Source of the DNA: Ectobacillus sp042610425
GTDB taxonomy: Bacteria > Bacillota > Bacilli > Bacillales > Bacillaceae_G
Assembly (NCBI RefSeq): GCF_042610425.1
Contig: NZ_JBGJZM010000001.1
Coordinates: forward strand, 1,302,001-1,366,000
Reading direction: 5' to 3'
Length of the DNA: 64,000 bases
Every line of letters begins with the position of its first letter. The stretch's first letter is position 1. The notes below the pieces were generated by a model, which was given only the letters and a program-made list of their open reading frames with translations, did no database searches and had not been told where the DNA came from. Positions 33,701-43,360 of the stretch are shown piece by piece. The translations under genes and the position numbers were made by a program.

Positions 33701-34168
33701 CTACAGTAGTAACTCCTTTTCATAACAATCTACTACCATTCCTTTATTCGAGCGTTTTCTCGCATAATGGGTATAACCAACATGTTTCCAAAATAATTTC
33801 GCCTTTTCGTTATTTTGTAAAACGCCAAGCCGAAGTTTCACCTTTCCTTGCTTTCTAAGCATTTCTTCTATGAAATAATACGCATTTGTTCCGTAACCAA
33901 AGCGATGATAATCTCTGTGAATCATAAATAACCCAAGCCAAGGATACCCATCCTTTTCATCCATAGTCTCAACTAGTCCGATGTAGGTATCGTCTACTTT
34001 TATGAAACTAGTACGCAAATTTGGGTTCTCGTGAATAAATTCTTTGTATATCTCTTCATTTGTTCTTGTTGATCTTCCATTTTCACATTTATTGTAATCT
34101 TCATTACTATTAACGATTTCCTTGACGATGTATAAGGATGATTTCGTTACTGTTTCTAACGTAAACAT
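33701..34168 (-). CDS. GNAT family N-acetyltransferase
   Basis: The protein of about 155 aa has the GNAT core: GLFMIHRDYHRFGYGTNAYY with the Q/RxxGxG-like acetyl-CoA loop (HRFGYG), then LRLGVLQNNEKAKLFWKHVG, the usual motif B with the Asn..A..FW pattern. Substrate is unknown. ATG at 34168 is favoured because GGAGG lies 5 nt before it; the TTG at 34180 overlaps that element. Confidence 0.85.
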   Translation of the reverse strand: MFTLETVTKSSLYIVKEIVNSNEDYNKCENGRSTRTNEEIYKEFIHENPNLRTSFIKVDDTYIGLVETMDEKDGYPWLGLFMIHRDYHRFGYGTNAYYFIEEMLRKQGKVKLRLGVLQNNEKAKLFWKHVGYTHYARKRSNKGMVVDCYEKELLL

Positions 34169-34237
34169 ACATTCCTCCAAAATTTAATCTATGTAGTATA
34201 AATATATCCCCTGTCCTTTCAATTTATGAACAGAATA

Positions 34238-34294
34238 CAAAAAGGAAGATGATAGGAATGGAAACACCGTTTCTCCTCCCTCATCTTCCTTTTC
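34238..34294 (-). terminator. terminator of asnO
   Basis: AAAAGGAAGATGA pairs with TCATCTTCCTTTT across a larger loop, followed on the minus strand by TTTTTG. Confidence 0.7.
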
Positions 34295-34314
34295 GTGAAA
34301 AAAGTCACTTAATC

Positions 34315-36219
34315 TTATCGAACACTAGAATAGGACTGCTTTGTTATTTCTTGAAACATATTCGTATCGTATTTATTCTCCATGTATATTTGGTGCCAAA
34401 CCATGAAGGATAGAACGGTCCAAATTTTACGGCTATAGTCACCTTTACCTGCACAATGATCTTCCAGTAAATTCAATACATATTGTTTATTAATACAATA
34501 ATCTGTTCCACTTTCCATAATAATAGAAACTGCCCAGTCATGCATTTCATTCTTCAACCAATGACGAATTGGTACTGGGAAACCAAGTTTTTTACGATTT
34601 AATACATGATCTGGAACCACGCCTTGCACCGCTTCACGTAAAATTGCTTTCGTTGTACCATTTGCAATTTTAAGCTCCGTTGGTATCTTAGAAGCAACTT
34701 CAAATACTTCTTTATCTAAAAATGGTACCCGAAGTTCAAGTGAATGAGCCATTGTCATTTTATCAGCCTTTACTAGAATATCACCACGAAGCCACGTAAA
34801 CATATCAATATATTGCATTTTGCTTACATCATCATAAGAACGGATTTCTTCATATAATGGCTTTGTAATATCCATATAGTTAACATGGCTATTGTAATTC
34901 AACATTAGTTTTGCTTTTTCTTCTTCTGTAAAAATTTTCGCATTTCCATAATACCGCTGCTCAATTGGTGTACAGCCACGTTCAAGGAAGCTCTTTCCTT
35001 TAAAGCCATCTTGCAGGGCACCACTTAGTGCCTTTAACATACGTTTACCAGGAGTAGGTATATATTCAAACATTTTCAATGATGTAGGTTCGTGATATAT
35101 ATTATAACCACCAAACAGTTCATCGGACCCTTCACCAGAAAGAACAACGGTAACATGCTTACGTGCTTCTCTAGCTACGAAGTACAATGGTACAGCAGCT
35201 GGATCGGCTAATGGATCGTCCATATGCCACATGATTTTTGGAAATTCTTTCATATACTCTTCTGGTGAAACCGTAACACTATAGTTTTTTACATTTAGCT
35301 TGTCCGCAGTTTCTTGGGCCACATCTACTTCACTAAATCCTTCTCTTTCAAACCCGACTGAGAATGTAAGTAGATTTGGATTTAATTCTTTCGCAATTGA
35401 TACTACGATCGATGAATCGATTCCACCTGAAAGGAATGAACCTACAGGAACATCGCTACGCATATGAACCTTAACTGAGTCGAATAAAACGTCACGGATA
35501 GCTTTAATATGATCTTCTTTAGAGCTATTAGATGCTTGAAAATGGGGTTTCCAATACGTATGAAAGGAAATTGGTTTACCAGGTTCTTTAATAAAATAAT
35601 GACCAGGCTCTACTTTACTAATATCCTCTGTTAATGAATCTGGCTCTGGTGCATATTGATATGTAAAATAATGTTGCAATGCAGTAGGATTTACCCCTTT
35701 GTTACGTAACACTGGTAAAATACTTTTCTTTTCTGAAGCGAAGTATATTGCATCATCATCCTGGGCAACAAACATTGGCTTAATACCAAAATGATCACGA
35801 GCTCCGAAAAGACGTTTTTCTTCGCGGTCCCAAATCATAAAAGCAAACATGCCTCGTAAATAATCAACACACTTTTCTTTCATATTTGCATAAAGTGCTA
35901 CAATTACTTCGGTATCTGACTGCGTAGCAAATGTTGCACCTTTTGCAATAAGCATTTCACGTAATTCAACGTAATTATAAATTTCACCGTTGAAGATGAT
36001 GATGTAACGTTCGTTTTCATATGTTAACGGCTGATGTCCTGCCGCAATGTCAATAATACTTAGACGGCGAAATCCAAATTGAATATGCTCATCTCTAAAG
36101 TATCCTTCATCATCAGGTCCGCGATGAAAAATCACTTCATTCATCGTATTAAACTGCTGCTTGTCTTCAGCAGAAAGTTCTCTAGGCTTTTCGTATAAGC
36201 AACCTACAAAGCCGCACAT
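34315..36219 (-). CDS. asnO: asparagine synthase (glutamine-hydrolysing), AsnO-type
   Basis: The 634-aa enzyme makes Asn from Asp, ATP and glutamine. Cys2 of MCGFVGCLYE is the glutaminase nucleophile. The N-terminal Ntn domain (1-200) has FHRGPDDEGYF and IIFNGEIYNYVELRE; the synthetase domain has the PP-loop VGSFLSGGIDSSIVVSIA and MAHSLELRVPFLDKEVFEVA. Close resemblance over the whole length to B. subtilis AsnO, whose expression is sporulation-linked, guides the name. It is monocistronic with a terminator downstream. Confidence 0.93.
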   Translation of the reverse strand: MCGFVGCLYEKPRELSAEDKQQFNTMNEVIFHRGPDDEGYFRDEHIQFGFRRLSIIDIAAGHQPLTYENERYIIIFNGEIYNYVELREMLIAKGATFATQSDTEVIVALYANMKEKCVDYLRGMFAFMIWDREEKRLFGARDHFGIKPMFVAQDDDAIYFASEKKSILPVLRNKGVNPTALQHYFTYQYAPEPDSLTEDISKVEPGHYFIKEPGKPISFHTYWKPHFQASNSSKEDHIKAIRDVLFDSVKVHMRSDVPVGSFLSGGIDSSIVVSIAKELNPNLLTFSVGFEREGFSEVDVAQETADKLNVKNYSVTVSPEEYMKEFPKIMWHMDDPLADPAAVPLYFVAREARKHVTVVLSGEGSDELFGGYNIYHEPTSLKMFEYIPTPGKRMLKALSGALQDGFKGKSFLERGCTPIEQRYYGNAKIFTEEEKAKLMLNYNSHVNYMDITKPLYEEIRSYDDVSKMQYIDMFTWLRGDILVKADKMTMAHSLELRVPFLDKEVFEVASKIPTELKIANGTTKAILREAVQGVVPDHVLNRKKLGFPVPIRHWLKNEMHDWAVSIIMESGTDYCINKQYVLNLLEDHCAGKGDYSRKIWTVLSFMVWHQIYMENKYDTNMFQEITKQSYSSVR

Positions 36220-36402
36220 ATTGTTACCTTCTTTCTATAGAATCCGTTTTTTCTATCCTACTATATTGACCTAATATATACTAGCACAAGAATGAAAAAC
36301 GTGCGAGAAAAACTAAAAAAAGATAATTTCTATGCATATGCACACAATTAGGCACTTCCATCATATGCTATGACATAAAAGCATACTGTGGGAGGTAAAA
36401 AA

Positions 36403-36864
36403 ATGAGTGAAAATAAAAGTAACGATCCTCGTTCGCAAATGAAAGGATACTTAAAGCAAATTGATGATTTCTTTGAACAGACACCATTGCGGGGGCTAAT
36501 CGAAGAAATGAACCATTTCTTTCAAAAAGGCAATCGTCTCCTTACATTTCCGGTTGACTTATATGAGGTTGGGAACGATCTAGTTATCGAAGCTGAAATT
36601 CCAGGTATTCAAAAAAATCAAATTAAAGTTGAATTCGAACATGAATATGTACGTATTTCCGTTCAGGATGAAACAACCATTCAAGAAGAAAACGAAGTAA
36701 ATAGCTACTATCGTAGGGAACGATCAATCGCGGAAACAACGAGGCTAATTAAGATGCCTTATGTAATTAACAAAAAACTAGCAAAAGCATCTTATACAGA
36801 TGGGGTATTAATCATCCGTGCGCCTAAAGTTCCAAAACAAAGTGAAACATTGAGTATTGACTAA
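36403..36864 (+). CDS. second Hsp20/alpha-crystallin family protein
   Basis: This 153-aa small heat-shock-like protein has a polar N-terminus (ENKSNDPRSQMKGYLKQ) and an alpha-crystallin domain from FPVDLYEVGNDLVIEAEIPG to ASYTDGVLIIRAPK. ATG at 36403 follows GGGAGGT. No CtsR repeat is present upstream, unlike the first hsp20 gene; the upstream DNA has CATATGCTA and GCATACTG, which recall mother-cell sigma -10 elements, so a sporulation role is possible but unproven. Confidence 0.88.
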   Translation: MSENKSNDPRSQMKGYLKQIDDFFEQTPLRGLIEEMNHFFQKGNRLLTFPVDLYEVGNDLVIEAEIPGIQKNQIKVEFEHEYVRISVQDETTIQEENEVNSYYRRERSIAETTRLIKMPYVINKKLAKASYTDGVLIIRAPKVPKQSETLSID

Positions 36865-36874
36865 TGAAACGATA

Positions 36875-36910
36875 AGAAGGATGCCCATGAAAAGGCATCC
36901 TTCTATTTAG
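36875..36910. terminator. hairpin between convergent hsp20 and SCO genes
   Basis: AGAAGGATGCC (36875-36885) pairs with GGCATCCTTCT (36894-36904). T tracts are modest on both sides. It overlaps the SCO stop codon. Confidence 0.7.
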
Positions 36911-37490
36911 ATAGTAACTTTATATCATGAATAATATCTTCATAGGGAACATTACTAATCCCGCTATATTTTTTTACAACCGTACCAGTCTTATCTATTA
37001 AATAAAAACTTGTACCATGTGTAACTTGCGAATTACCTGCAGGTTTGTCTGCGACCGTATGAAAAGATTTTTGCACAAAATCTTGAATATCCGTTTGCTT
37101 ATAACCGGTTAATAAATTCCAATTTGACAAATCACTCGTATATTTTGAAGTAAATGTACGGATAACTTCCGGTGTATCTACTTCCGGATCCACACTAAAC
37201 GAAACGAATTGTACATCAAGATTTTCTTCCTTCGCCATTTTTTGCAAACGAACAAGATTAGCAGTCATAGGGGGGCATACAGTTTCGCAGCTTGTAAAAA
37301 ATAAATCAGCAACTGTAACTTTCCCTTTCAAATTGTTGCTTCCAAATGATTCACCGTTTTGGTTTATATATTGGAAAGGTTCTACATTCCAATTCAGTGA
37401 ATCCCGCAATTTAGAACTAGTGCTACACCCTGAAACAACAATAACAAGTATGCTAATTAATAATACTAAGAAACTTCTATTCCATTTCAT
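36903..37490 (-). CDS. SCO family copper chaperone lipoprotein
   Basis: The protein of about 195 aa has a lipoprotein signal (FLVLLISILVIVVSGCS, Cys near 23) and a thioredoxin-like SCO1/SenC domain with copper-site TSCETVCPPM (CxxxC) and a downstream His in GTSFYLID region context (QVTHGTSFY). SCO proteins deliver copper to the CuA site of cytochrome c oxidase. ATG at 37490 follows AAAGGGG by 7 nt; the TTG 18 nt upstream is less likely. It resembles B. subtilis YpmQ. Confidence 0.9.
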   Translation of the reverse strand: MKWNRSFLVLLISILVIVVSGCSTSSKLRDSLNWNVEPFQYINQNGESFGSNNLKGKVTVADLFFTSCETVCPPMTANLVRLQKMAKEENLDVQFVSFSVDPEVDTPEVIRTFTSKYTSDLSNWNLLTGYKQTDIQDFVQKSFHTVADKPAGNSQVTHGTSFYLIDKTGTVVKKYSGISNVPYEDIIHDIKLLSK

Positions 37491-37597
37491 ACAATACCCC
37501 TTTCCCAAATGCTACATTACCATTGTAACAAAATAAGAAAGTGAATGAAAACCCTTTCCTACGCTTCCAAATAAAGCTGTGACAATTTAGTGAAATC

Positions 37598-38059
37598 TCA
37601 TCTTTGTGGTGCATGGATGAATGTTTCAAATTGTGCCAATGCTTCTTCTTTATTAAATGTACTAAACCACCGATAATCTTCTTGATCTATAATGCGGTAG
37701 TGGCGGCTAATGATATTTTGCTGCAACCGATATAGACCTTGATGGTCTACCTCTTCCCACCAAATTTTTCCTCCAAGTGTTCGATCTTTACGATATACAA
37801 TCGATTCTCGTGCAAGCACGGTTACCATTTCAAGTGGATGTCCCCCACATACTGAAACTAATATTTCACTATCCGCAAATAAGGCACACATTGCTACAAC
37901 CGTTGTCCAAGAGGGAACCAACCGTTCCTTCTCAATTTGAACCAATGTTTTTTTGGAGATACCTAGAATATGTGCCATTTTCTCTTGGGTATGTCCATTT
38001 TCAATTCGTACAAGTTTCATTTTCTTAGCAACAAGTATACATGCTTCTTCTCTATTCAT
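37598..38059 (-). CDS. XRE-family transcriptional regulator
   Basis: In this 153-aa protein the N-terminal helix-turn-helix (about residues 8-65) reads GHTQEKMAHILGISKKTLVQ. The remaining 90 residues, with GGKIWWEEVDHQGLYRLQQN and DYRWFSTFNKEEALAQF, have no recognised domain. Target genes are unknown; the metallo-hydrolase gene is divergent from it, 141 nt away, and could be controlled by it. Confidence 0.8.
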   Translation of the reverse strand: MNREEACILVAKKMKLVRIENGHTQEKMAHILGISKKTLVQIEKERLVPSWTTVVAMCALFADSEILVSVCGGHPLEMVTVLARESIVYRKDRTLGGKIWWEEVDHQGLYRLQQNIISRHYRIIDQEDYRWFSTFNKEEALAQFETFIHAPQR

Positions 38060-38200
38060 TTATGGCACCCCATTTCAATGTAAAGAATAATTAATGTAAT
38101 TTTACACTTTTTTAATATGGAGTCAATGATTCCAGCTTCTTTCACTAACATTCGCTGTATACAATAATTATGAAACCAAAAACGGTAGAGGTGATATTTT

Positions 38201-39181
38201 GTGGGAAGAATACGATATGAAAATATGGATGGGATTATTACTGCAAAAACGCTTTCTCAGTACTTTCAAATGAAAAGGGAAGGAAAAAATAAGCTTAAGA
38301 ATCTTCCATTTAAGATGGATCAGTCACCTATTAAGCAAATAGAATTCTTGAACAGAAATAAAACAACATCCTCCATTACTTGGATTGGTCATTGTACATT
38401 CCTGATTCAAGTAAATGGTCTAAATATTTTAACAGACCCAATTTGGACGAAAGATTTAAAAATGTACCGTCGTCTTACTGAACCTGGACTCAACATAGAA
38501 GATCTTCCGCCTATTGATATTGTTCTCATTTCACATGGACACTACGATCATTTAGATTTTTCAACGTTACGCAAGCTACCAACTACCATTCAATATCTAG
38601 TTCCTGTTGGCTTAAAAAAACTATTTCACCAAAAGGGATTTGATCGCGTACAAGAGTTTGACTGGTGGGAGCATACAGTCTATGACAATATTTCCTTTCA
38701 TTTTGTTCCTGCGCAGCATTGGACGCGTCGAACACTATTTGACTTAAATAGATCACATTGGGGCGGTTGGGTCATTCAAGATGATAAATCGAAGGATAGT
38801 ATTTATTTTTCTGGTGATAGTGGCTATTTCCGAGGATTTAAAGAAATTGGAGAACGATTTTCCATTCAGTATGCTCTGTTGCCTATTGGGGCCTATGAAC
38901 CAGAGTGGTTTATGAAAGCTGTTCACATGTCACCTGAGGATTCTGTGCAAGCCTTTATCGATTGCAAAGCAAAGCACTTTATTCCTATGCATTACGGTTC
39001 TTATCCTCTTACAACTGAAACACCTTATGAAGCATTGGAACGCCTTCGGGCCGATTGGGCAAAGCGAAATCTTAATCCAGAATCTTTCCATGTATTACTA
39101 CTAGGTGGTACGTTACATCTTGCACATCTACAATATATGCTCTATGAGAAAATTATCGAAAATAAAGTAATTACTGTATAA
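38201..39181 (+). CDS. MBL-fold metallo-hydrolase (NAPE-PLD/UlaG-like)
   Basis: The 326-aa protein has the metal motif SHGHYDHLD (HxHxDH) near residue 113, with WIGHCTFLIQVNGLNILTDP before it and SGDSGYFRGF and PMHYGSYPL later, as in the lactonase/NAPE-phospholipase D branch. Substrate is unknown. GTG at 38201 follows AGAGGTG; no ATG alternative is well placed. It is divergent from the XRE regulator. Confidence 0.85.
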   Translation: MGRIRYENMDGIITAKTLSQYFQMKREGKNKLKNLPFKMDQSPIKQIEFLNRNKTTSSITWIGHCTFLIQVNGLNILTDPIWTKDLKMYRRLTEPGLNIEDLPPIDIVLISHGHYDHLDFSTLRKLPTTIQYLVPVGLKKLFHQKGFDRVQEFDWWEHTVYDNISFHFVPAQHWTRRTLFDLNRSHWGGWVIQDDKSKDSIYFSGDSGYFRGFKEIGERFSIQYALLPIGAYEPEWFMKAVHMSPEDSVQAFIDCKAKHFIPMHYGSYPLTTETPYEALERLRADWAKRNLNPESFHVLLLGGTLHLAHLQYMLYEKIIENKVITV

Positions 39182-39237
39182 CAACCACGTACTTCTGAAC
39201 ATTATATAAAGTAAGTAAATGTTTAGGAGGACGTTTT

Positions 39238-39330
39238 ATGTTACGCACATTACCATCTTACTTAAAGCGGCGGTTCTTCATGAGCGCACTTGCCGTAGTT
39301 TCTCTCATTATCTGCTATTTTATTCATTAA
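39238..39330 (+). CDS. 30-aa membrane micropeptide
   Basis: TAGGAGGACGTTTT directly precedes ATG at 39238. The product is MLRTLPSYLKRRFFMSALAV followed by a hydrophobic run ending CYFIH: a basic N-terminus and one helix. It is 56 nt after the metallo-hydrolase gene on the same strand and before a terminator, so it may be the last gene of that transcript. No family is recognised. Confidence 0.55.
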   Translation: MLRTLPSYLKRRFFMSALAVVSLIICYFIH

Positions 39331-39352
39331 TACATGGAATTATTTAGATAAA

Positions 39353-39394
39353 AATAAAAGGTAAAGGAGTTATCCACTCCCTTTACCTTTTATT
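39353..39394. terminator. bidirectional terminator
   Basis: A perfect 15-bp stem, AATAAAAGGTAAAGG (39353-39367) with its complement (39380-39394). It lies between the micropeptide gene (plus) and degV (minus). Confidence 0.8.
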
Positions 39395-39416
39395 TCTATA
39401 CAGTTGTGTTCAAACC

Positions 39417-40259
39417 TTATTCAGCAAAAAACATAAATCCGATTGCACCGGCTCCCGTATGAGTAGTAATTGCCGGCCCTGTATAACATATTTTTGTATC
39501 TGTAAATCCACTAATTTTCATAATAGCGTCCTTTACCGCTGTAGCAAGAGGAATGGCATTTGCTTGCGGAACACTTACTGCCTTAATTGTTTTTCCTTTT
39601 GTCTCTTCAGCAAAAAGGTTAGCTAACGTCTTAACTACTTGTCCGTAACTTCTTACTTTAGCGACAGGTGTATAAACTCCGTCCGCTAAACTTGCAATTG
39701 GCTTAATATTGAGAAGAGAACCTATTAGCGCTTTGCCGCGACCGATTCGACCACCCTTAACAAGATTTTCGAGTGTATCAACTACAACATATAAGTTAGA
39801 ATTCTTTCTTACTTCTTCTACACGCTTTAAGATATCCTCCATTGGATAATTTTCTTTTGCGAGCTTAGCTGCTTCTAGGACTTGATATCCAAGTGCATGT
39901 GAAATAAACATAGAATCAACAACTGTAACTTTTGTATTCGTCATGGTTGCAGCTGCCCTTGCTGTACTGACTGTTCCGCTCATTCCGCCTGTCATATGTA
40001 TAGAGAGGACTTCACTGCCATCTTCTCCGAGTTTGTCGTACATTTCTACAAATGATCCAACAGCTGGCTGAGATGTTTTTGGAAGTTCGTTAGCAGCTTT
40101 CATTTTTTCTAAGAATTCTTCTGGTGAAATGTCAACACGATCTAAAAATGTTACTCCATCAATACAAATAGATAGAGGAATAACATGAACTCCGTACTGC
40201 ATTAATTCTTCTTGTGATATATCTATCGTGGAATCTGTCACAATTTTAATGTTTGTCAT
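39417..40259 (-). CDS. DegV family fatty-acid-binding protein
   Basis: This 280-aa EDD-fold protein (FakB-like) binds a fatty acid for the FakA kinase. It begins TNIKIVTDSTIDISQEELMQ, with the DegV motif TSQPAVGSFVEMYDKL and SIHMTGGMSGTVSTARAAA for the ligand head group, and VKGGRIGRGKALIGSLLNIKP later. ATG at 40259 follows AAAGGAACG; the longer open frame to 40355 lacks a ribosome binding site. Which fatty acid is bound cannot be told. Confidence 0.9.
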   Translation of the reverse strand: MTNIKIVTDSTIDISQEELMQYGVHVIPLSICIDGVTFLDRVDISPEEFLEKMKAANELPKTSQPAVGSFVEMYDKLGEDGSEVLSIHMTGGMSGTVSTARAAATMTNTKVTVVDSMFISHALGYQVLEAAKLAKENYPMEDILKRVEEVRKNSNLYVVVDTLENLVKGGRIGRGKALIGSLLNIKPIASLADGVYTPVAKVRSYGQVVKTLANLFAEETKGKTIKAVSVPQANAIPLATAVKDAIMKISGFTDTKICYTGPAITTHTGAGAIGFMFFAE

Positions 40260-40422
40260 AGTGTTTTTCGTTCCTTTCTCTAACACTCTCCTAGTTATTA
40301 TACTAATAATCATTCTGCTTTCAATATGATATTTGTCATATAAGACAAGTTGCATCTACTAGTTGAGATAAGAAATTCACTCCTCATCGTTACGTTCTTC
40401 CATCTAGATTGTATACGTTTAC

Positions 40423-41598
40423 TTATTTGTCAAAGGTTCCTTTGACAATCATTTCCCCCTCCTTAATCATTGTCTTTCCTTTAGCTATGACAGAATGAAT
40501 CGTTAAATCACTGCGACGAAGGAGTACAAGATCGGCGTCCTTTCCTTCGTGAATATGTCCTTTATTTGAAAGTTTTAGAACACGAGCAGGGTTTAACGTA
40601 ATTGGTTGCAATGCCACTTCTATTGGGATGTGCTCTTCTAAAATAGCCTCTCGAACAGACTGAAACAAGGAAGAAACACGTCCTACTTGTAAGCCTGTTA
40701 ATTCCCCCTCTTCATTAAACGCGGGCAAACTTGCTTGCCCATCAGATGAAAAAGTAATACAGCCAATAGGCACTCCTTCTTCTAGCATAAGGCGGAGTGC
40801 CACAGAACATTTCACTTCCCCTTCTTCTAAAAATTGAGGAATTGTACTTGTCGTGAAATCTACGTAACCACCGCTTTTCGCAAAATTTATACCTGCCTGA
40901 AATAAATCAGGATTACGATTTATATGAGTTGGATGGAATTGTCGTATTGGAATGGACGTTTCTTCGATAATCCGCTTTAGTAATGATAATTGGTCGTCTC
41001 CGTCTCCTACATGTATTTCCAATATGCCTGCTTTTCCAGATAAGATACCTCCATTTCTTGCAGCTGCAGAAACCTTAACGAGTTCTTCAAATGAAGGCTG
41101 AGACGAACGGTGATCTGCAATAGCTACCTCGCCTACACCAATAATTTTGTCAATTAGAATAATATCCTCCTGAACACTATTCATTATGGTTTGCAGTGGT
41201 AATTGATACGAACCAGTATGTATAAATACAGTGATTCCTTCTTCCTCTAACGCACGGGCCTTGGCAAGCAGGCTTTCCATACGTCTTGTGGTTCCATCCG
41301 TACCAAGCACTCCAACAACTGTTGTAATACCAGCTTGCGTAGCATCTGTAAGATTTAGTTCGGGCGTTCTCGTTTTAAATCCACCTTCTCCTCCTCCACC
41401 AATGATATGAACATGAGCATCAATAAATCCTGGTACGACGTATAGACCAGTTGCATCAATCACTTCCACATCTACAAACTGAGATGGAATTGCAATTGAA
41501 TCACGTATGTAGCCAATTTTATCGTGAGTAAGTAAGATATCCTTTTTCCCGATGTAATGCGGGGCATACACTTCCCCGTTTTTTATTAACGTTAGCAT
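40423..41598 (-). CDS. iadA: beta-aspartyl-peptidase (isoaspartyl dipeptidase)
   Basis: This amidohydrolase of about 391 aa cleaves iso-Asp dipeptides arising from damaged proteins. It has GFIDAHVHIIGGGGEGGFKTR (first metal histidines and the Gly-rich loop typical of IadA), GEVAIADHRSSQP, HVGDGDDQLS, FHPTHINRNPDLF and FSSDGQASLP (metal Asp). ATG at 41598 is preferred over the GTG at 41607; AGAGTG lies 6 nt before it. It is monocistronic. Confidence 0.92.
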   Translation of the reverse strand: MLTLIKNGEVYAPHYIGKKDILLTHDKIGYIRDSIAIPSQFVDVEVIDATGLYVVPGFIDAHVHIIGGGGEGGFKTRTPELNLTDATQAGITTVVGVLGTDGTTRRMESLLAKARALEEEGITVFIHTGSYQLPLQTIMNSVQEDIILIDKIIGVGEVAIADHRSSQPSFEELVKVSAAARNGGILSGKAGILEIHVGDGDDQLSLLKRIIEETSIPIRQFHPTHINRNPDLFQAGINFAKSGGYVDFTTSTIPQFLEEGEVKCSVALRLMLEEGVPIGCITFSSDGQASLPAFNEEGELTGLQVGRVSSLFQSVREAILEEHIPIEVALQPITLNPARVLKLSNKGHIHEGKDADLVLLRRSDLTIHSVIAKGKTMIKEGEMIVKGTFDK

Positions 41599-41726
41599 GT
41601 GTATCACTCTTTTCTATATATCATCTATAATTTAAAATCGTATCATGTTCAGAAGGAAAAATCATTTTCTATAAATATCATGATAAAATAGAGATAACCT
41701 TACGCAAAGGAAAGGAACGAAGAAAT

Positions 41727-42365
41727 ATGGCAAGTACACACATTTTCTCTAAAGAAGAGGAAATTGCAAATGCGATTACTCACGGTTTGGGCGCTTTACT
41801 AAGTATTGCTGCACTCGTCATCTTAATCGTGGCAGCCTCACTTCACGGTACAGTATGGCATGTCGTAAGCTTTACTTTATTTGGCTCTACGATGGTGCTG
41901 CTTTACACTTCTTCAACCTTCGTTCATGCCTTACCCGCTGGAAAAGCGAAGCATGTCTTTGAAATTTTGGACCACTCATCCATCTATTTTTTTATTGCAG
42001 GAACTTATACACCGTTTCTATTTCTTGCAGTTAAAGGGACACTTGGATGGACATTATTCGGAATTGTTTGGGGAGCAGCAATTGGCGGAACCGTTTTTAA
42101 AGCATTCTTTGTCAACAAATTTCTCCACATTTCTACGATTCTGTATTTGATTCTTGGCTGGTTAATCGTACTGGTTTGGAAGCCACTTACGCAATCCATT
42201 TCTCAAGGTGGAATTAATTTACTTGTCATCGGTGGATTGCTGTACAGTATAGGAGCCGTTTTTTATGTTTGGAGAGGATTTAAATACCATCATATGGTTT
42301 GGCATATATTCGTACTATTAGGGACAATCGCTCATTTCTTTGCCGTTTTGATTTATTTATTATAA
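41727..42365 (+). CDS. hemolysin III family protein (PAQR-type membrane protein)
   Basis: This 212-aa seven-helix membrane protein has EEEIANAITHGLGALLS, STFVHALPAGKAKHVFEILDHSS and, at the end, HHMVWHIFVLLGTIAHFFAV; these carry the conserved His and Asp residues of the PAQR/HlyIII superfamily, a probable zinc site. Family members have been called hemolysins in B. cereus but may be membrane hydrolases or fluidity sensors. AAGGAACGAAGAAAT precedes the ATG. Confidence 0.92.
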   Translation: MASTHIFSKEEEIANAITHGLGALLSIAALVILIVAASLHGTVWHVVSFTLFGSTMVLLYTSSTFVHALPAGKAKHVFEILDHSSIYFFIAGTYTPFLFLAVKGTLGWTLFGIVWGAAIGGTVFKAFFVNKFLHISTILYLILGWLIVLVWKPLTQSISQGGINLLVIGGLLYSIGAVFYVWRGFKYHHMVWHIFVLLGTIAHFFAVLIYLL

Positions 42366-42379
42366 ATGCAGGAAAAATA

Positions 42380-42412
42380 GAAACAAGCTAGTCCTACGGA
42401 CTAGCTTGTTTC
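42380..42412 (+). terminator. terminator of the hemolysin III gene
   Basis: A perfect 15-bp stem GAAACAAGCTAGTCC with its complement and a 3-nt loop. Followed by TAAACGTTTTTATTT. Confidence 0.8.
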
Positions 42413-42421
42413 TAAACGTTT

Positions 42422-43135
42422 TTATTTGTTAGATTCGATAATTTCACGACAATAGCGTGCTAATTCATTCATATCCATGTCCTGATATTGCTTTGCATAA
42501 ATCGGTTCATGAACCGTTAACGTAATGTCGGCAGGCTGTACCCGATTGTTGTTTGCTTCTAAAATGTTGTATGTTCCATTAATTGTAATCGGCACAACTG
42601 GTACACCCGATTTTACGGCCAAGTGAAAACTACCAGCCTTGAATTCCCCCATATCTTTCCCCTTACTTCTTGTTCCTTCCGGAAAAATAACAAGAGAATG
42701 TCCAGCTTTCAAATTTTGAATACCATCCTTGATTGCTTGTAACGACTGTCTTCGATTACTTCGATCCATAAATACACTATTCATAAGCGTCATCCAGTCT
42801 TTCACGATAGGTAACTTCTGCATCTCTGCTTTCGAAATAAATCCAAGTGGAGTTTGTAAATACCCCATTAAAAGCGGAATATCGAAGTTACTCTGGTGAT
42901 TGCTTACAAAAAGAACAGCTTGATGTTTGGGAATGCGTTCAAGCCCCTTCACATCTACCTTTGAACCCGTTATTTGTATCATTCCTTGTCCAAACCAATT
43001 CGGTGTTTGATGAATGACTCGATCTCTCTCTTCTGTAGAAAGAGTATCTGGTAGCTTCTTAAAACGAACCAAACTCGGTATGGTCTTTAAAACAAGAAAA
43101 ATTATTCCTATAACAGCAAATATAGTACGAATCAT
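42422..43135 (-). CDS. plsC: 1-acyl-sn-glycerol-3-phosphate acyltransferase
   Basis: The 237-aa enzyme has an N-terminal membrane helix. It adds the second acyl chain to lysophosphatidic acid. Motifs are SNHQSNFDIPL (catalytic HxxxxD), VFMDRSNRR, VIFPEGTRSKG and VPVVPI. ATG at 43135 follows GGGGGTTTATT; upstream in-frame codons to 43177 lack a ribosome binding site. It is monocistronic. Confidence 0.93.
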   Translation of the reverse strand: MIRTIFAVIGIIFLVLKTIPSLVRFKKLPDTLSTEERDRVIHQTPNWFGQGMIQITGSKVDVKGLERIPKHQAVLFVSNHQSNFDIPLLMGYLQTPLGFISKAEMQKLPIVKDWMTLMNSVFMDRSNRRQSLQAIKDGIQNLKAGHSLVIFPEGTRSKGKDMGEFKAGSFHLAVKSGVPVVPITINGTYNILEANNNRVQPADITLTVHEPIYAKQYQDMDMNELARYCREIIESNK

Positions 43136-43211
43136 AATAAACCCCCAAATTTCATACATTCGAGTTATATTATACAAGACTCTCCTTGGAAAAAGAAGAA
43201 AAAATCAAAAT

Positions 43212-43258
43212 GAGGATGGTAGGTAAGAAAGTTTTCTACCTTCTTACCTACCATCCTC
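43212..43258 (-). terminator. long hairpin downstream of azoR
   Basis: A perfect 18-bp stem, GAGGATGGTAGGTAAGAA (43212-43229) with its complement (43241-43258). The minus strand continues ATTTTGATTTTTTC. It is 100 nt past the azoR stop. Confidence 0.75.
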
Positions 43259-43360
43259 TGTAAAGGGTTGTAATGTATCGTTATGTTAGCCTGGCTTCTC
43301 CAATTGATCACTTTGGAGTTATATTGGCTCATGATTTATGCCGTTTAAAGCATTATGTGT

